Below are positions 8,571 through 16,837 of a stretch of 64,000 bases of DNA, piece by piece. Both the position numbers and the translations under genes were made by a program. Every line of letters begins with the position of its first letter. Within the stretch, counting starts at the first letter, position 1. Location of the stretch: assembly GCF_014199325.1 (NCBI RefSeq), contig NZ_JACIJJ010000001.1, positions 1,054,001 through 1,118,000 on the forward strand, given 5' to 3'. This DNA is from Sphingomonas yantingensis (GTDB lineage Bacteria; Pseudomonadota; Alphaproteobacteria; Sphingomonadales; Sphingomonadaceae). The notes beneath the pieces were generated by a model that ran no database searches, had not been told where the DNA came from, and saw nothing but the letters and a program-made list of their open reading frames with translations.

Positions 8571-9167
8571 TCAGCGGCCGCGCTCGTCCGGCATGCGGAT
8601 GTTGGGACCGAGGTTCTCGATCACCTGGCGCGCATCGAAGCTGCGCACGTCCTTGGGCTTCGGACCGCGGCCGGTCAGGATCTCGGCCTGCGCCTCGTAC
8701 CGGTCGATCTGGCGCACGTCGGTGATACCGCCGCCGAAGCCGCCGCCCCAGCCGCCCCAACCACCCCAGCCGAAGCCCGGGCGGTAATAACGCCAGCGCG
8801 GGCCCCAGCCGCCCCAGCCGCCGAACCCGGGACCGCCCCAGAAGGGGTCGTCATAGACGCGGGTGTCGGTCTTGCGCTCGGTATCGCGGTCGACCAGCGT
8901 GAAATGGTCAAAGCCCCGCTCCAGCGTCAGCTGCGCCGCGCGGAACAGGAGATAGCGCTCGACCGTCTCGCGCGAGGTGAGGCTGTTGCCCGCGAAGCCG
9001 ACGCGGAAGCGGTTTTGCTCGATCTGTTCGTCGAAGAAGCCGGTGCGATAGCTGCCCTGGCCGTTGATCGGCCGATAGGGGGTCGGCGTCGCGCAAGCCG
9101 ACAGGGAAACCGCGCCAGCCACGACCAGTGCAACGGGGCCGATCCGACGCGCAAGGAACTTGGACAT
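8571..9167 (-). CDS. DUF4136-type lipoprotein with Gly/Trp-rich repeats
   Basis: Product of 198 residues starting MSKFLARRIGPVALVVAG, with lipobox LSAC and acylated Cys25. The middle part (TGFFDEQIEQNRFRVGF and YLLFRAAQLTLERGFDHF) matches the DUF4136-like fold of small envelope lipoproteins. A C-terminal stretch is dominated by repeats such as GFGGWGGWG and GWGGWGGWGG, followed by a final basic-acidic tail. The start at 9167 has CCGGAGAG upstream, and the longer frame adds residues before the signal peptide, so it was rejected. Function is unknown. It is divergent from the divL-like gene, with 226 bp between. Confidence 0.8.
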   Translation of the reverse strand: MSKFLARRIGPVALVVAGAVSLSACATPTPYRPINGQGSYRTGFFDEQIEQNRFRVGFAGNSLTSRETVERYLLFRAAQLTLERGFDHFTLVDRDTERKTDTRVYDDPFWGGPGFGGWGGWGPRWRYYRPGFGWGGWGGWGGGFGGGITDVRQIDRYEAQAEILTGRGPKPKDVRSFDARQVIENLGPNIRMPDERGR

Positions 9168-9393
9168 TCGAACTCTCCGGTCTGGATGCGAGGGGGCGCA
9201 CCCGATCATTTGTGAACGCATGGGGCCGAAGCTTTTATCCACGGCTCGCGCGCGACGATCTGTGCCGCATCGTCGATTAGCGGTTGCTGAATGGCAAGGG
9301 TTCCGATGCCCTCTTCCGTCCGTCCGCCTGCGGCACTAGGGCTATGTGCATGGAACAGGGGCGCGTCGGCGCACCGCCACGCCGGCGGCGGAC

Positions 9394-11736
9394 ATGATCG
9401 AGTCGACCGGACAGATGGCCCTGGCGGGCGCGGTGCTGGCGGTGCTCGTCGCGGGCGCCGCCTACGCGCTCTATCTGGGCCTCAAGCTGCGTGCCGGGGC
9501 GAAGGGCGTCAAGGCGGACAATGCCCGCCTCTGGGCGCTGATCCGCTCGGCCCCGGCGCGCGCGATGGTGGTGCGCGGCGACGGGCGGATCGAATTGTCG
9601 AGCCAGCTGCTCGACTGGCTGGGCCTCGCCGCCGCCCCCCGCGAGCTTGCCGGACTGTCGACGGGTGAGGCGGGGCTGGTGGTCGAGGATGCCGAGCGGC
9701 TGGCCGCCGCGGTCGAGGGCGCGCGCCGTGCCGCGATCCCGTTCCGGGTACCCGTCCGCGCCGCCGGCAGCGATCGCCTGTTGATGGCGGCGGGCGAGCG
9801 GGCGTCCGCGGCGCTCACCCGCGATGCCGGTGTCATCGTCTGGTTCTTCGACGCGACCGAAACGCAAGGGGAGGTCCAGCGCCTGTCCGAGCGGGTCGAG
9901 CTGCTGCGCGATGCGTATCAGGCGCTGAAGGGCCTGATCGAGGCGGCGCCGATGCCGATGTGGTATCGCAGCGGCGACCTTCGCCTCGCGCTCGTCAACT
10001 CGGCCTATGTCGCCGCGGTCGAGGCGAGCGATGCGGACGACGCCGTCGCGCGCCAGGTCGAGCTGGTCGAGATGGGCGCCCCCGGCGCACCGCCGCCCCA
10101 GGCCCTCGCCGCGCGCGAGGCGGGGAGCCCGCGCGCCACCGCGATGCCCGCGACGATCGGCGGCCAGCGTCGGATGCTGCGCGTCCACGACGTGCCGCTC
10201 GCCGATGGCGGCATCGCCGGCTTCGCGATCGACATCGAGGAGCTGGAACAGGCGCGCACCGGGATCAAGCGGTTCGGCGAGGCGCAGCGGGCAATGCTCG
10301 ACCGCATCTCCGCCGGGGTGGCGCAGTTCGGCCCCGACCGCGCGCTCGTCTTCTGCAACCAGCCGTTCCGCCGCATGTTCGCGATGCGCGGCGAGTGGCT
10401 GGCCGACCGGCCCGAGTTCGATCGCATCCTCGAACGGATGCGCGAGGGCGGGCGGATTCCCGAGGTGCGCGACTTCCCCGGTTGGAAGAACGAGCGGCGC
10501 GGCTGGTTCACCTCGACCGATGCGCAGATCGAGGAAAGCTGGCTGCTGGCGGGCGGCACCCACCTGCGCGTCGTCGCGCAGCCGCTGCCCGATGGCGGGC
10601 TGCTCCTCGTGTTCGAGGATCGGACCGAGCAGGTGCAGCTTGCGAGTGCGCGCGACACACTGCTGCGCGTGCGCACCGCGACGATCGAGAATTTGTTCGA
10701 GGCGATCGCGGTGTTCGGCGCGGACGGGCGGGTGCAGCACTGGAACAACAAGTTCCGCACCGTCTTCGGCCTCGACGAATCGCTGCTCGGCGAGCATCCG
10801 CGCGTCGATGCGCTGGCCCGCGATATCGCGCCGCGGCTCGCCAATCCGTCGCGCGCGGCGCTGATGGCCGAGCTCGTCCGCTCGGCCACCGCGGACCGGC
10901 TCCAGCGCGGCGGGCGCGTTGCCTTTGCCGACGGGCGGCATTTCGAGTTCGGGGCGGTGCCGCTGCCCGACGGCAATGCGCTGCTGACGATGCTCGACAT
11001 TTCCGACAGCCGGAAGATCGAGCAGGCGCTGCGCGACCGCGCCGAGGCGCTGGAGGCGGCGGACAAGGTCAAGACCGCGTTCGTCGCAAACATGAGCTAC
11101 GAGCTTCGCACCCCGCTCACCTCGATCAAGGGGTTCGCCGAGATGCTGGGCGCGGGCTATGCCGGCGCGCTGACCGAGACGGGACAGAGCTATACCGGCG
11201 CGATCCTCGAATCGGTCGAGCGGCTGGGCGCGCTGGTCGACGACGTGCTCGACCTGACGCTTGCTGACCAGCCGCCGGTGCGCGAGGCGCTCAGCGTCGG
11301 CGACGCCGCGGAGACCGCCGCCGCCGCGGTCGCGCCGCTGGCGGGCGAGAAGCGCATCGACCTTGCGACAGAGGTGCAGGGCAGCGCGGGCAAGGTTCAG
11401 GCGGAGGGGCGGCGCATCCGTCAGGCGGTGGAGCATGTCCTGCGCCACGCGATCGCGCACACGCCGGCGGGCGGCCGCGTCCTTCTGCATGTCGACGGCG
11501 ACAAAGATCGCGCGCGGATCGTCGTGTCCGATAACGGCCCCGGCATGTCGGCAGAGGCGCAGGCGCATGCCTTCGACCGTTTCGCGCGGCATGGCTCGGG
11601 AGATCGCGGCGAGCGGGCACTCGACCTCGGCCTGCCGATCGCGCGTCAACTGGTCGAGGCGCATGGCGGCACCGTGACGCTGTTGTCCGAGCCGGGACAG
11701 GGGACGCTCGTGACGATCGAGCTGCCGCGGCGATGA
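9394..11736 (+). CDS. divL: DivL-like PAS-domain kinase with Tyr in place of the H-box His
   Basis: Product of 780 residues: an N-terminal membrane helix (MALAGAVLAVLVAGAAYALYL), several PAS-like regions, a HisKA-type dimerisation helix and an ATPase-like domain. The H-box reads NMSYELRTPLTSIKGFAEML, so Tyr569 replaces the phospho-acceptor His. This substitution is the hallmark of Caulobacter DivL, which binds DivK and controls CckA. The ATP lid keeps DNGPGM, but the usual N-box Asn is replaced (RHAIAHTPAGG) and the G2 box reads LDLGLPIA, so autokinase activity is doubtful. ATG 9394 was chosen over GTG 9346 because the membrane segment follows it directly. Its ribosome site is weak, so the start is uncertain. 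tsaE overlaps its stop by 4 bp. Confidence 0.87.
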   Translation: MIESTGQMALAGAVLAVLVAGAAYALYLGLKLRAGAKGVKADNARLWALIRSAPARAMVVRGDGRIELSSQLLDWLGLAAAPRELAGLSTGEAGLVVEDAERLAAAVEGARRAAIPFRVPVRAAGSDRLLMAAGERASAALTRDAGVIVWFFDATETQGEVQRLSERVELLRDAYQALKGLIEAAPMPMWYRSGDLRLALVNSAYVAAVEASDADDAVARQVELVEMGAPGAPPPQALAAREAGSPRATAMPATIGGQRRMLRVHDVPLADGGIAGFAIDIEELEQARTGIKRFGEAQRAMLDRISAGVAQFGPDRALVFCNQPFRRMFAMRGEWLADRPEFDRILERMREGGRIPEVRDFPGWKNERRGWFTSTDAQIEESWLLAGGTHLRVVAQPLPDGGLLLVFEDRTEQVQLASARDTLLRVRTATIENLFEAIAVFGADGRVQHWNNKFRTVFGLDESLLGEHPRVDALARDIAPRLANPSRAALMAELVRSATADRLQRGGRVAFADGRHFEFGAVPLPDGNALLTMLDISDSRKIEQALRDRAEALEAADKVKTAFVANMSYELRTPLTSIKGFAEMLGAGYAGALTETGQSYTGAILESVERLGALVDDVLDLTLADQPPVREALSVGDAAETAAAAVAPLAGEKRIDLATEVQGSAGKVQAEGRRIRQAVEHVLRHAIAHTPAGGRVLLHVDGDKDRARIVVSDNGPGMSAEAQAHAFDRFARHGSGDRGERALDLGLPIARQLVEAHGGTVTLLSEPGQGTLVTIELPRR

Positions 11737-12179
11737 TCGACCTGCCCGACGAAGCCGCCGCATTGGCGTTCGGCCGCAGATTGGCTGCGGTGCTGCGACC
11801 CGGCGATGCCATCACGCTGTCGGGGCCGCTGGGGGCGGGCAAGACGACGATCGCCCGCGGCCTGCTGGCGGCGCTGGGGCTGGAGGGGGAGGCGCCGAGC
11901 CCGAGCTATGCGATCGTGCAGAGCTATGCCCCGCCCGAGGTGCGATTGCCGGTGCTGCATGTCGACCTCTATCGGATCGAGGAGGAGGGCGACCTGCTGG
12001 AACTCGGGCTCGACGATGCACGCTATGACGGCGCGCTGCTGGTCGAATGGCCCGAACGGGTGAGTGCCCGCGTCTTTCCGGACGCCCTCCGCCTGACGCT
12101 GATCGTCGCCGCGGATGGCGCGCGGCGCTTGACAGCCGAGGTGCCGGCGGCATGGGAAGGGCGATGGCCCCTGACCTGA
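11733..12179 (+). CDS. tsaE: tRNA threonylcarbamoyladenosine biosynthesis ATPase TsaE
   Basis: P-loop ATPase that works with TsaB and TsaD to form N6-threonylcarbamoyladenosine at position 37 of ANN-decoding tRNAs. The 148-residue product has Walker A GPLGAGKT (residues 31-38), the conserved SPSYAIVQSY segment and HVDLYRIEEEGDLLELGL, then LVEWPERV, all standard for TsaE. ATGA overlap with the kinase gene upstream. The following phosphotransferase gene starts inside its last codons. Confidence 0.96.
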   Translation: MIDLPDEAAALAFGRRLAAVLRPGDAITLSGPLGAGKTTIARGLLAALGLEGEAPSPSYAIVQSYAPPEVRLPVLHVDLYRIEEEGDLLELGLDDARYDGALLVEWPERVSARVFPDALRLTLIVAADGARRLTAEVPAAWEGRWPLT

Positions 12180-13141
12180 ATCCGCCGGCTGCGGCACGCG
12201 ACTTCCTCGCCTCGATCGGCTGGGGCGATGCGGAGATTGAGCCGATCGCCGGCGACGCCTCGTTCCGCCGCTATTTCCGCATCGTCGCGCCCGGCCGCCA
12301 CGCGATCCTGATGGACGCGCCGCCGCCGCACGAGGACCCGCGCCCGTTCCTGTCAGTGGCGCGCTGGCTGACCGACCGCGGGTTCGCCGCGCCCGAGATC
12401 CATGGTGAGGACTTGGAGCGCGGCCTCGTCCTCCTCCAGGATTTCGGCAACGCCCGGATGCGCGAGACCGTCGATGCCGCGCCCGAGAGCGAGCTGCGGC
12501 TGTATGAGGAGGCCGTCCGCCTCCTCATCCGGCTTCGCGATCATGCGCCGATGGACCTGCCGCCCTACGACCTCGAGGTCTATCTGCGCGAGGCGCGGTT
12601 GCTGGTCGAATGGTACGCGCCGGCAGTTGGCCTCGACGTCGATCTGGCGGGGTATGAGCGGGCCTGGGAACAAGTGCTCCGCCCGCTTTCACCGCCGAGC
12701 GTGACGGTGCTGCGCGACTATCACGCCGAAAATCTGATGCTGATCGAGGGTGCCGAGACGCTCGGCCTGCTCGATTTTCAGGACGCGCTGGCGGGGCATC
12801 CGGCTTACGACCTCGTTTCCTTGCTTCAGGATGCGCGGCGCGATGTGCCTGCGTCGGTGGAGGCAGCGATGCTCGACCTCTATGTCCGCACGGTCGGCGC
12901 CGACGACAGCTTCGCGGTCGCCTATCACGTGCTCGGCGCGCAGCGGAACGCCAAGATCGTCGGCATCTTCACCCGGCTGTGGCAGCGCGACGGCAAGCCA
13001 CGCTATCCGACGCTGTGCCCGCGCGTCTGGGGTTATCTGGAACGCGACCTCGCGCATCCGGCGCTCGCGCCCGTGGCGGCGTGGTTCGATGCCAACATTC
13101 CGCCGCACCTGCGCGGCGATCCGATCGAGCTGATCCGCTGA
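12164..13141 (+). CDS. amgK: Cell-wall sugar kinase AmgK (aminoglycoside phosphotransferase family)
   Basis: Product of 325 residues in the APH/choline-kinase fold. It has GDASFRRYFRI near the N-terminus, the catalytic loop VLRDYHAENLMLI and the metal-binding LLDFQDALAGHPAYDL. In Pseudomonas and Caulobacter the family phosphorylates N-acetylmuramate and GlcNAc at the anomeric position. The next gene, murU, then activates the product to UDP-MurNAc, so the pair forms a MurA-independent recycling shortcut. ATG 12164 has GGGAAGGG just upstream; ATG 12152 is an alternative four codons longer. Its frame overlaps the tsaE end by 16 bp and ends on the murU start. Confidence 0.9.
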   Translation: MAPDLNPPAAARDFLASIGWGDAEIEPIAGDASFRRYFRIVAPGRHAILMDAPPPHEDPRPFLSVARWLTDRGFAAPEIHGEDLERGLVLLQDFGNARMRETVDAAPESELRLYEEAVRLLIRLRDHAPMDLPPYDLEVYLREARLLVEWYAPAVGLDVDLAGYERAWEQVLRPLSPPSVTVLRDYHAENLMLIEGAETLGLLDFQDALAGHPAYDLVSLLQDARRDVPASVEAAMLDLYVRTVGADDSFAVAYHVLGAQRNAKIVGIFTRLWQRDGKPRYPTLCPRVWGYLERDLAHPALAPVAAWFDANIPPHLRGDPIELIR

Positions 13142-13896
13142 TGGCCACGACCCGCGCGATCCGCCCCAATCCCGCCGTCGCGGTGCCGAAGACCGCGATG
13201 GTCATGGCTGCGGGCCTGGGCAAACGGATGCGCCCGCTGACCGCCACGCGGCCCAAGCCGCTGGTCGAGGTCGCGGGCAAGCCGCTGATCGACCACGTCT
13301 TCGACCGGCTGCGGTCGGCGGGGGTCGAGCGGGCGGTGGTCAATGTCCACTATCTCGCCGACGTGCTCGAGGCGCATCTGACGCACCGGGTAAAGGGGAT
13401 CGAGATCGCAGTCTCCGACGAGCGGGCGCAGCTGCTCGAGACCGGCGGCGGGCTGGTCAGGGCGCGCGAGTTGCTGGGCGACGCGCCGATACTGTGCGTC
13501 AACAGCGACAATCTGTGGGTCGACGGGCCGGTCGACGCGATCGTCCGGCTGGCGCAGATGTGGGACCCGGCGCGCATGGACGTGCTCCTGCTGATGGTGC
13601 CGCTCGCCCGCGCCAACGGCCATGCGGGGCGCGGCGACTTCCACCTCGATGCCGAGGGGCGCATCGTGCGCCGCCGCGCCTCGGGCCGGTTGGCGCCGTT
13701 CGTCTATACCGGCGTGCAGATCCTGAACCCCGCGATCATCCGCGATTATCCCGAGGGGCCGTTCTCGACCAACCTGTTCTGGAACCGCGCGATTCAAGCG
13801 GGGCGCGCGTACGGCGTCACGCACGAGGGGCTGTGGTTCGACGTCGGCAGCCCGTCGTCGATCGGCATGACCGAGGCGCTGCTCGCCGATGGCTGA
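13141..13896 (+). CDS. murU: N-acetylmuramate-1-phosphate uridylyltransferase MurU (nucleotidyltransferase)
   Basis: Product of 251 residues in the sugar-nucleotidyltransferase family. The signature MVMAAGLGKRMRPLTATRPK binds the nucleotide phosphates, and NSDNLW and FDVGSP match other conserved positions. By family and position after amgK, it should convert MurNAc-1-phosphate and UTP to UDP-MurNAc. Its ATG shares one base with the amgK stop and addB begins 8 bp before its end. It could instead be named as a generic glucose-1-phosphate-type nucleotidyltransferase if only the domain is considered. Confidence 0.9.
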   Translation: MATTRAIRPNPAVAVPKTAMVMAAGLGKRMRPLTATRPKPLVEVAGKPLIDHVFDRLRSAGVERAVVNVHYLADVLEAHLTHRVKGIEIAVSDERAQLLETGGGLVRARELLGDAPILCVNSDNLWVDGPVDAIVRLAQMWDPARMDVLLLMVPLARANGHAGRGDFHLDAEGRIVRRRASGRLAPFVYTGVQILNPAIIRDYPEGPFSTNLFWNRAIQAGRAYGVTHEGLWFDVGSPSSIGMTEALLADG

Positions 13897-16837
13897 GGGG
13901 GACCGACACCCTCAGGTCTTCACCATCCCCGCGCACAAGGCGTTCGCCGACACGCTCGCGATCGGCCTGATCCGCCGTTTCGGGCGCGAGCCGATGGGCC
14001 TCGCGCGAGGTGTCGTCATCGTTCCGACGAGCCGAGCCGCCCGCGCCGTCAACGACGCCTTCGTCCGGCTGAGTGACGGCGGCCTCCTTCTGCCGCGAAT
14101 CGTCGCGGTCGGCGATCCCGATCTGGACGAGGCGGTCGGCCCGTTCTTCGATCCCGCCGATGCCGCGCCGGTGCCGCCCGCGGTCGATCCATTGAAGCGC
14201 CGCCTGATCCTCGCGCGATTGCTTCAGGAAACGCGGCCCGGTCTCGATCCGGCGGAAGCGGTGCGGCTGGCGGGCGACCTCGCCCGCACGCTCGATCAGT
14301 TGCAGGTCGAGGAGATCGCCCCCGCGGCGCTGCGAGCGATCGACCTGTCGGGCGAGCTGTCGAAGCATTGGGCGACGGCGCTGTCGACGTTCGAGGTGGT
14401 GCTCGACCGCTGGCCGGGTGAACTCGAGCGGTTGAGCGCGATCGACCTGGTCGAGCGCCGCCGCCGGCTGCTCGATCGCGCGTGCCGCGCGTGGGAGCGG
14501 GCGAGCCCGGCGCGGTTCGTCTGTGCGGCGGGCGTGACCTCGCCAGTCCCCTCAGTTGCGCGGCTGCTGCGCTGTGTCGCGGGGCTGCCCGACGGGTTCG
14601 TCGTGCTGCCGGGCCTTGCGACCGGGCTGGACGAGGTGGCGTGGGACACGCTCGGCCCGCACGCGCCCCATCCCGTTGCCGGCGAAGTTCGCCGGTCGGT
14701 CGAGACGCACCCGCAATTTGCGCTGAAGCTGCTGCTCGACCGCATGGGCGTCGCGCGCGCGGAAGTGCGGCCGTGGCGCGTCGCGAGCGAGCTCGACGCG
14801 CCGCCCGCACGCAGCAAGGCGATCGACAGCGCGATGCTGCCCGCAATCCTTACGCATCGCTGGCCGACGCTGCCCAAAGCCGAGCGGCGGTTTGAGGGCG
14901 TCACCGCGCTCGAGGTCGCCACCCCGGCCGAGGAGGCACAGGGGATCGCGCTCAAACTGCGCGAGGTGCTGGAGACGCCGGGCAGGACCGCCGCGCTGGT
15001 GACGCCCGACCGCAACCTCGCCGCGCGGGTCGCCGCGCATCTGGCGCGCTGGGGGGTCGCGATCGACGATTCGGCGGGGCGGCCGCTTTCGATGCTGGCG
15101 CCGGGCACGCTCCTCCTCGCGATCATTGAGGCGGCGGGGCAGCGATTTGCGCCGATGGCGCTGCTCGCGCTCCTCAAGCATCCGCTGGTTGCATCGACCG
15201 ATCCCGAGCGGCGGCTGAAATGGCTGGAGGGTGCGCGCCGCCTAGACCTCGCGTTGCGTGGCCCCCGGCCCGCGCCGGGGATCGAGGGGATCGACGCGCA
15301 TCTGGCGACCGGCGAGCCGCGCACCGCCGGCCTTCGAGAGGCAGCGCGGGCGTGGTGGGACGAGGCCAAGGCCTGCTTCGCGCCCATCGCGGCGATGGCG
15401 GAGGGGGGCGACCGGCCGCTCGACGACCATGCCCGGCTACTACGCGAAGCGGCGACGCTGCTGGCGGGCGACGCCGCCTGGGCGCGGGCGGAGGGGCGCG
15501 CGGCCGCCGACTTGCTGACCGCGCTGGAGAGCGACGGCGGGGAGGGGCCGCGCGCGGTGTCGGCGGGCGCGCTGCTGCCGCTGATGCGCAGCCTGCTCGA
15601 CGAGATCGCGATCCGCCCGCCGCAGGGCGGGCATCCGCGGCTGGCGATCTACGGCCTGGTCGAGGCGCAGTTGCAGAGTGCCGATCTCGTCATCCTCGGC
15701 GGCCTCAACGAAGGGTCGTGGCCGGCGCTGCCTGCGCCCGACCCGTGGCTGGCGCCGCGAATCCGCACCGAACTCGGCCTGCCCGCGCTCGAACGGCGGA
15801 TCGGGCTGTCGGCACAGGATTTCGCGCAGGGCCTTGGCGCGCGCGAGGTGTTGCTGACCCGGTCGCGGCGCGACGGCTCGGGGCCGACAATCCCGTCGCG
15901 CTTCTGGCTGCGGCTGGAGGCGCTGGCCGAGGGGCTGGAGCCTGCGGCCGGCCTGGCCGGCTGGGCGCGCGTGCTCGACACCGCGCCGCATGTGCCCGAC
16001 AGCCGACCCGCGCCATCGCCCCGCGTCGAGGATCGTCCGCGCAAGCTGTCGGTGACCGAAGTCGACCGGCTGAAGGCAGACCCCTATGCCTTTTACGCCC
16101 GGCGGATGCTCGGCCTGTCGCCGCTCGATCCGGTCGATGCCGATCCGAGCGCGGCTTGGCGTGGGACCGCGGTGCATTCGATCCTGGAGGCATGGTCGAA
16201 GCATGACGGCCACGACCCCGCCCGCCTTGTCGCCCGCGCGCACGCGATGCTCGATGACACGCGCACGCACCCGATCGTTCGCGCGTTGTGGCGCCCGCGC
16301 CTGATCGCCGCGGTCGAGTGGATTGCTGGGGAGCTTGCCGCGCAGGTGGCCGGGGGGCGGCAGGTGCTGGGGGTGGAGGAAGCGGGGGCGATCGAGATCG
16401 CGGGCGTCACGCTGACGGGCAAGTACGACCGCATCGACCGGCTGCCCGGCGGCGGCCTCGGCATCGTCGACTACAAGACCGGCAAGCCGCCGAGTCCAAA
16501 GGCCGTCGCGGAGGGCTACAGCCTTCAGCTCGGCCTCATTGGTCTTATTGCCGAGCGTGGCGGGTTCGATCGGATCGCAGGCAAGGCGACTGGCTTCGAA
16601 TACTGGTCATTGGCGAAGAAGGGTGAGGCGTTCGGCTATATTCAGAGTCCGGTCGGCGGTCGCAGCGGCATCGCAGCCGAGGATTTCGTTGGGAAGGCGT
16701 ACAATCAGTTTGTTGAAGCGGCGGGCCACTGGTTGACCGGCGACCGTGCCTTCACGGCCAAGCTGGTGCCGGAAATGGCGCCCTATGCCGAGTACGACCA
16801 GTTGATGCGCCGCGACGAGTGGTACGGCCGTGAGTAA
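13889..16837 (+). CDS. addB: Double-strand break repair protein AddB
   Basis: Large subunit of the AddAB helicase-nuclease, which resects double-strand ends for RecA loading. The 982-residue product begins VFTIPAHKAFADTLAIGL, has a helicase-like region with LNEGSWPALPAPDPWL and AQDFAQGLGAREVLLTRSRR, and ends with a RecB-type PD-(D/E)XK nuclease domain. That domain contains TGKYDRIDRL and GLGIVDYKTGKPPSP. It overlaps murU by 8 bp and addA by 8 bp. Length and order fit alphaproteobacterial AddB. Confidence 0.96.
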   Translation: MAEGDRHPQVFTIPAHKAFADTLAIGLIRRFGREPMGLARGVVIVPTSRAARAVNDAFVRLSDGGLLLPRIVAVGDPDLDEAVGPFFDPADAAPVPPAVDPLKRRLILARLLQETRPGLDPAEAVRLAGDLARTLDQLQVEEIAPAALRAIDLSGELSKHWATALSTFEVVLDRWPGELERLSAIDLVERRRRLLDRACRAWERASPARFVCAAGVTSPVPSVARLLRCVAGLPDGFVVLPGLATGLDEVAWDTLGPHAPHPVAGEVRRSVETHPQFALKLLLDRMGVARAEVRPWRVASELDAPPARSKAIDSAMLPAILTHRWPTLPKAERRFEGVTALEVATPAEEAQGIALKLREVLETPGRTAALVTPDRNLAARVAAHLARWGVAIDDSAGRPLSMLAPGTLLLAIIEAAGQRFAPMALLALLKHPLVASTDPERRLKWLEGARRLDLALRGPRPAPGIEGIDAHLATGEPRTAGLREAARAWWDEAKACFAPIAAMAEGGDRPLDDHARLLREAATLLAGDAAWARAEGRAAADLLTALESDGGEGPRAVSAGALLPLMRSLLDEIAIRPPQGGHPRLAIYGLVEAQLQSADLVILGGLNEGSWPALPAPDPWLAPRIRTELGLPALERRIGLSAQDFAQGLGAREVLLTRSRRDGSGPTIPSRFWLRLEALAEGLEPAAGLAGWARVLDTAPHVPDSRPAPSPRVEDRPRKLSVTEVDRLKADPYAFYARRMLGLSPLDPVDADPSAAWRGTAVHSILEAWSKHDGHDPARLVARAHAMLDDTRTHPIVRALWRPRLIAAVEWIAGELAAQVAGGRQVLGVEEAGAIEIAGVTLTGKYDRIDRLPGGGLGIVDYKTGKPPSPKAVAEGYSLQLGLIGLIAERGGFDRIAGKATGFEYWSLAKKGEAFGYIQSPVGGRSGIAAEDFVGKAYNQFVEAAGHWLTGDRAFTAKLVPEMAPYAEYDQLMRRDEWYGRE

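Noticed and set aside
9277..11763. 828-codon frame antisense to the divL-like gene
   Set aside because: Low-complexity Arg/Gly/Ala-rich composition and full overlap with a supported kinase gene.
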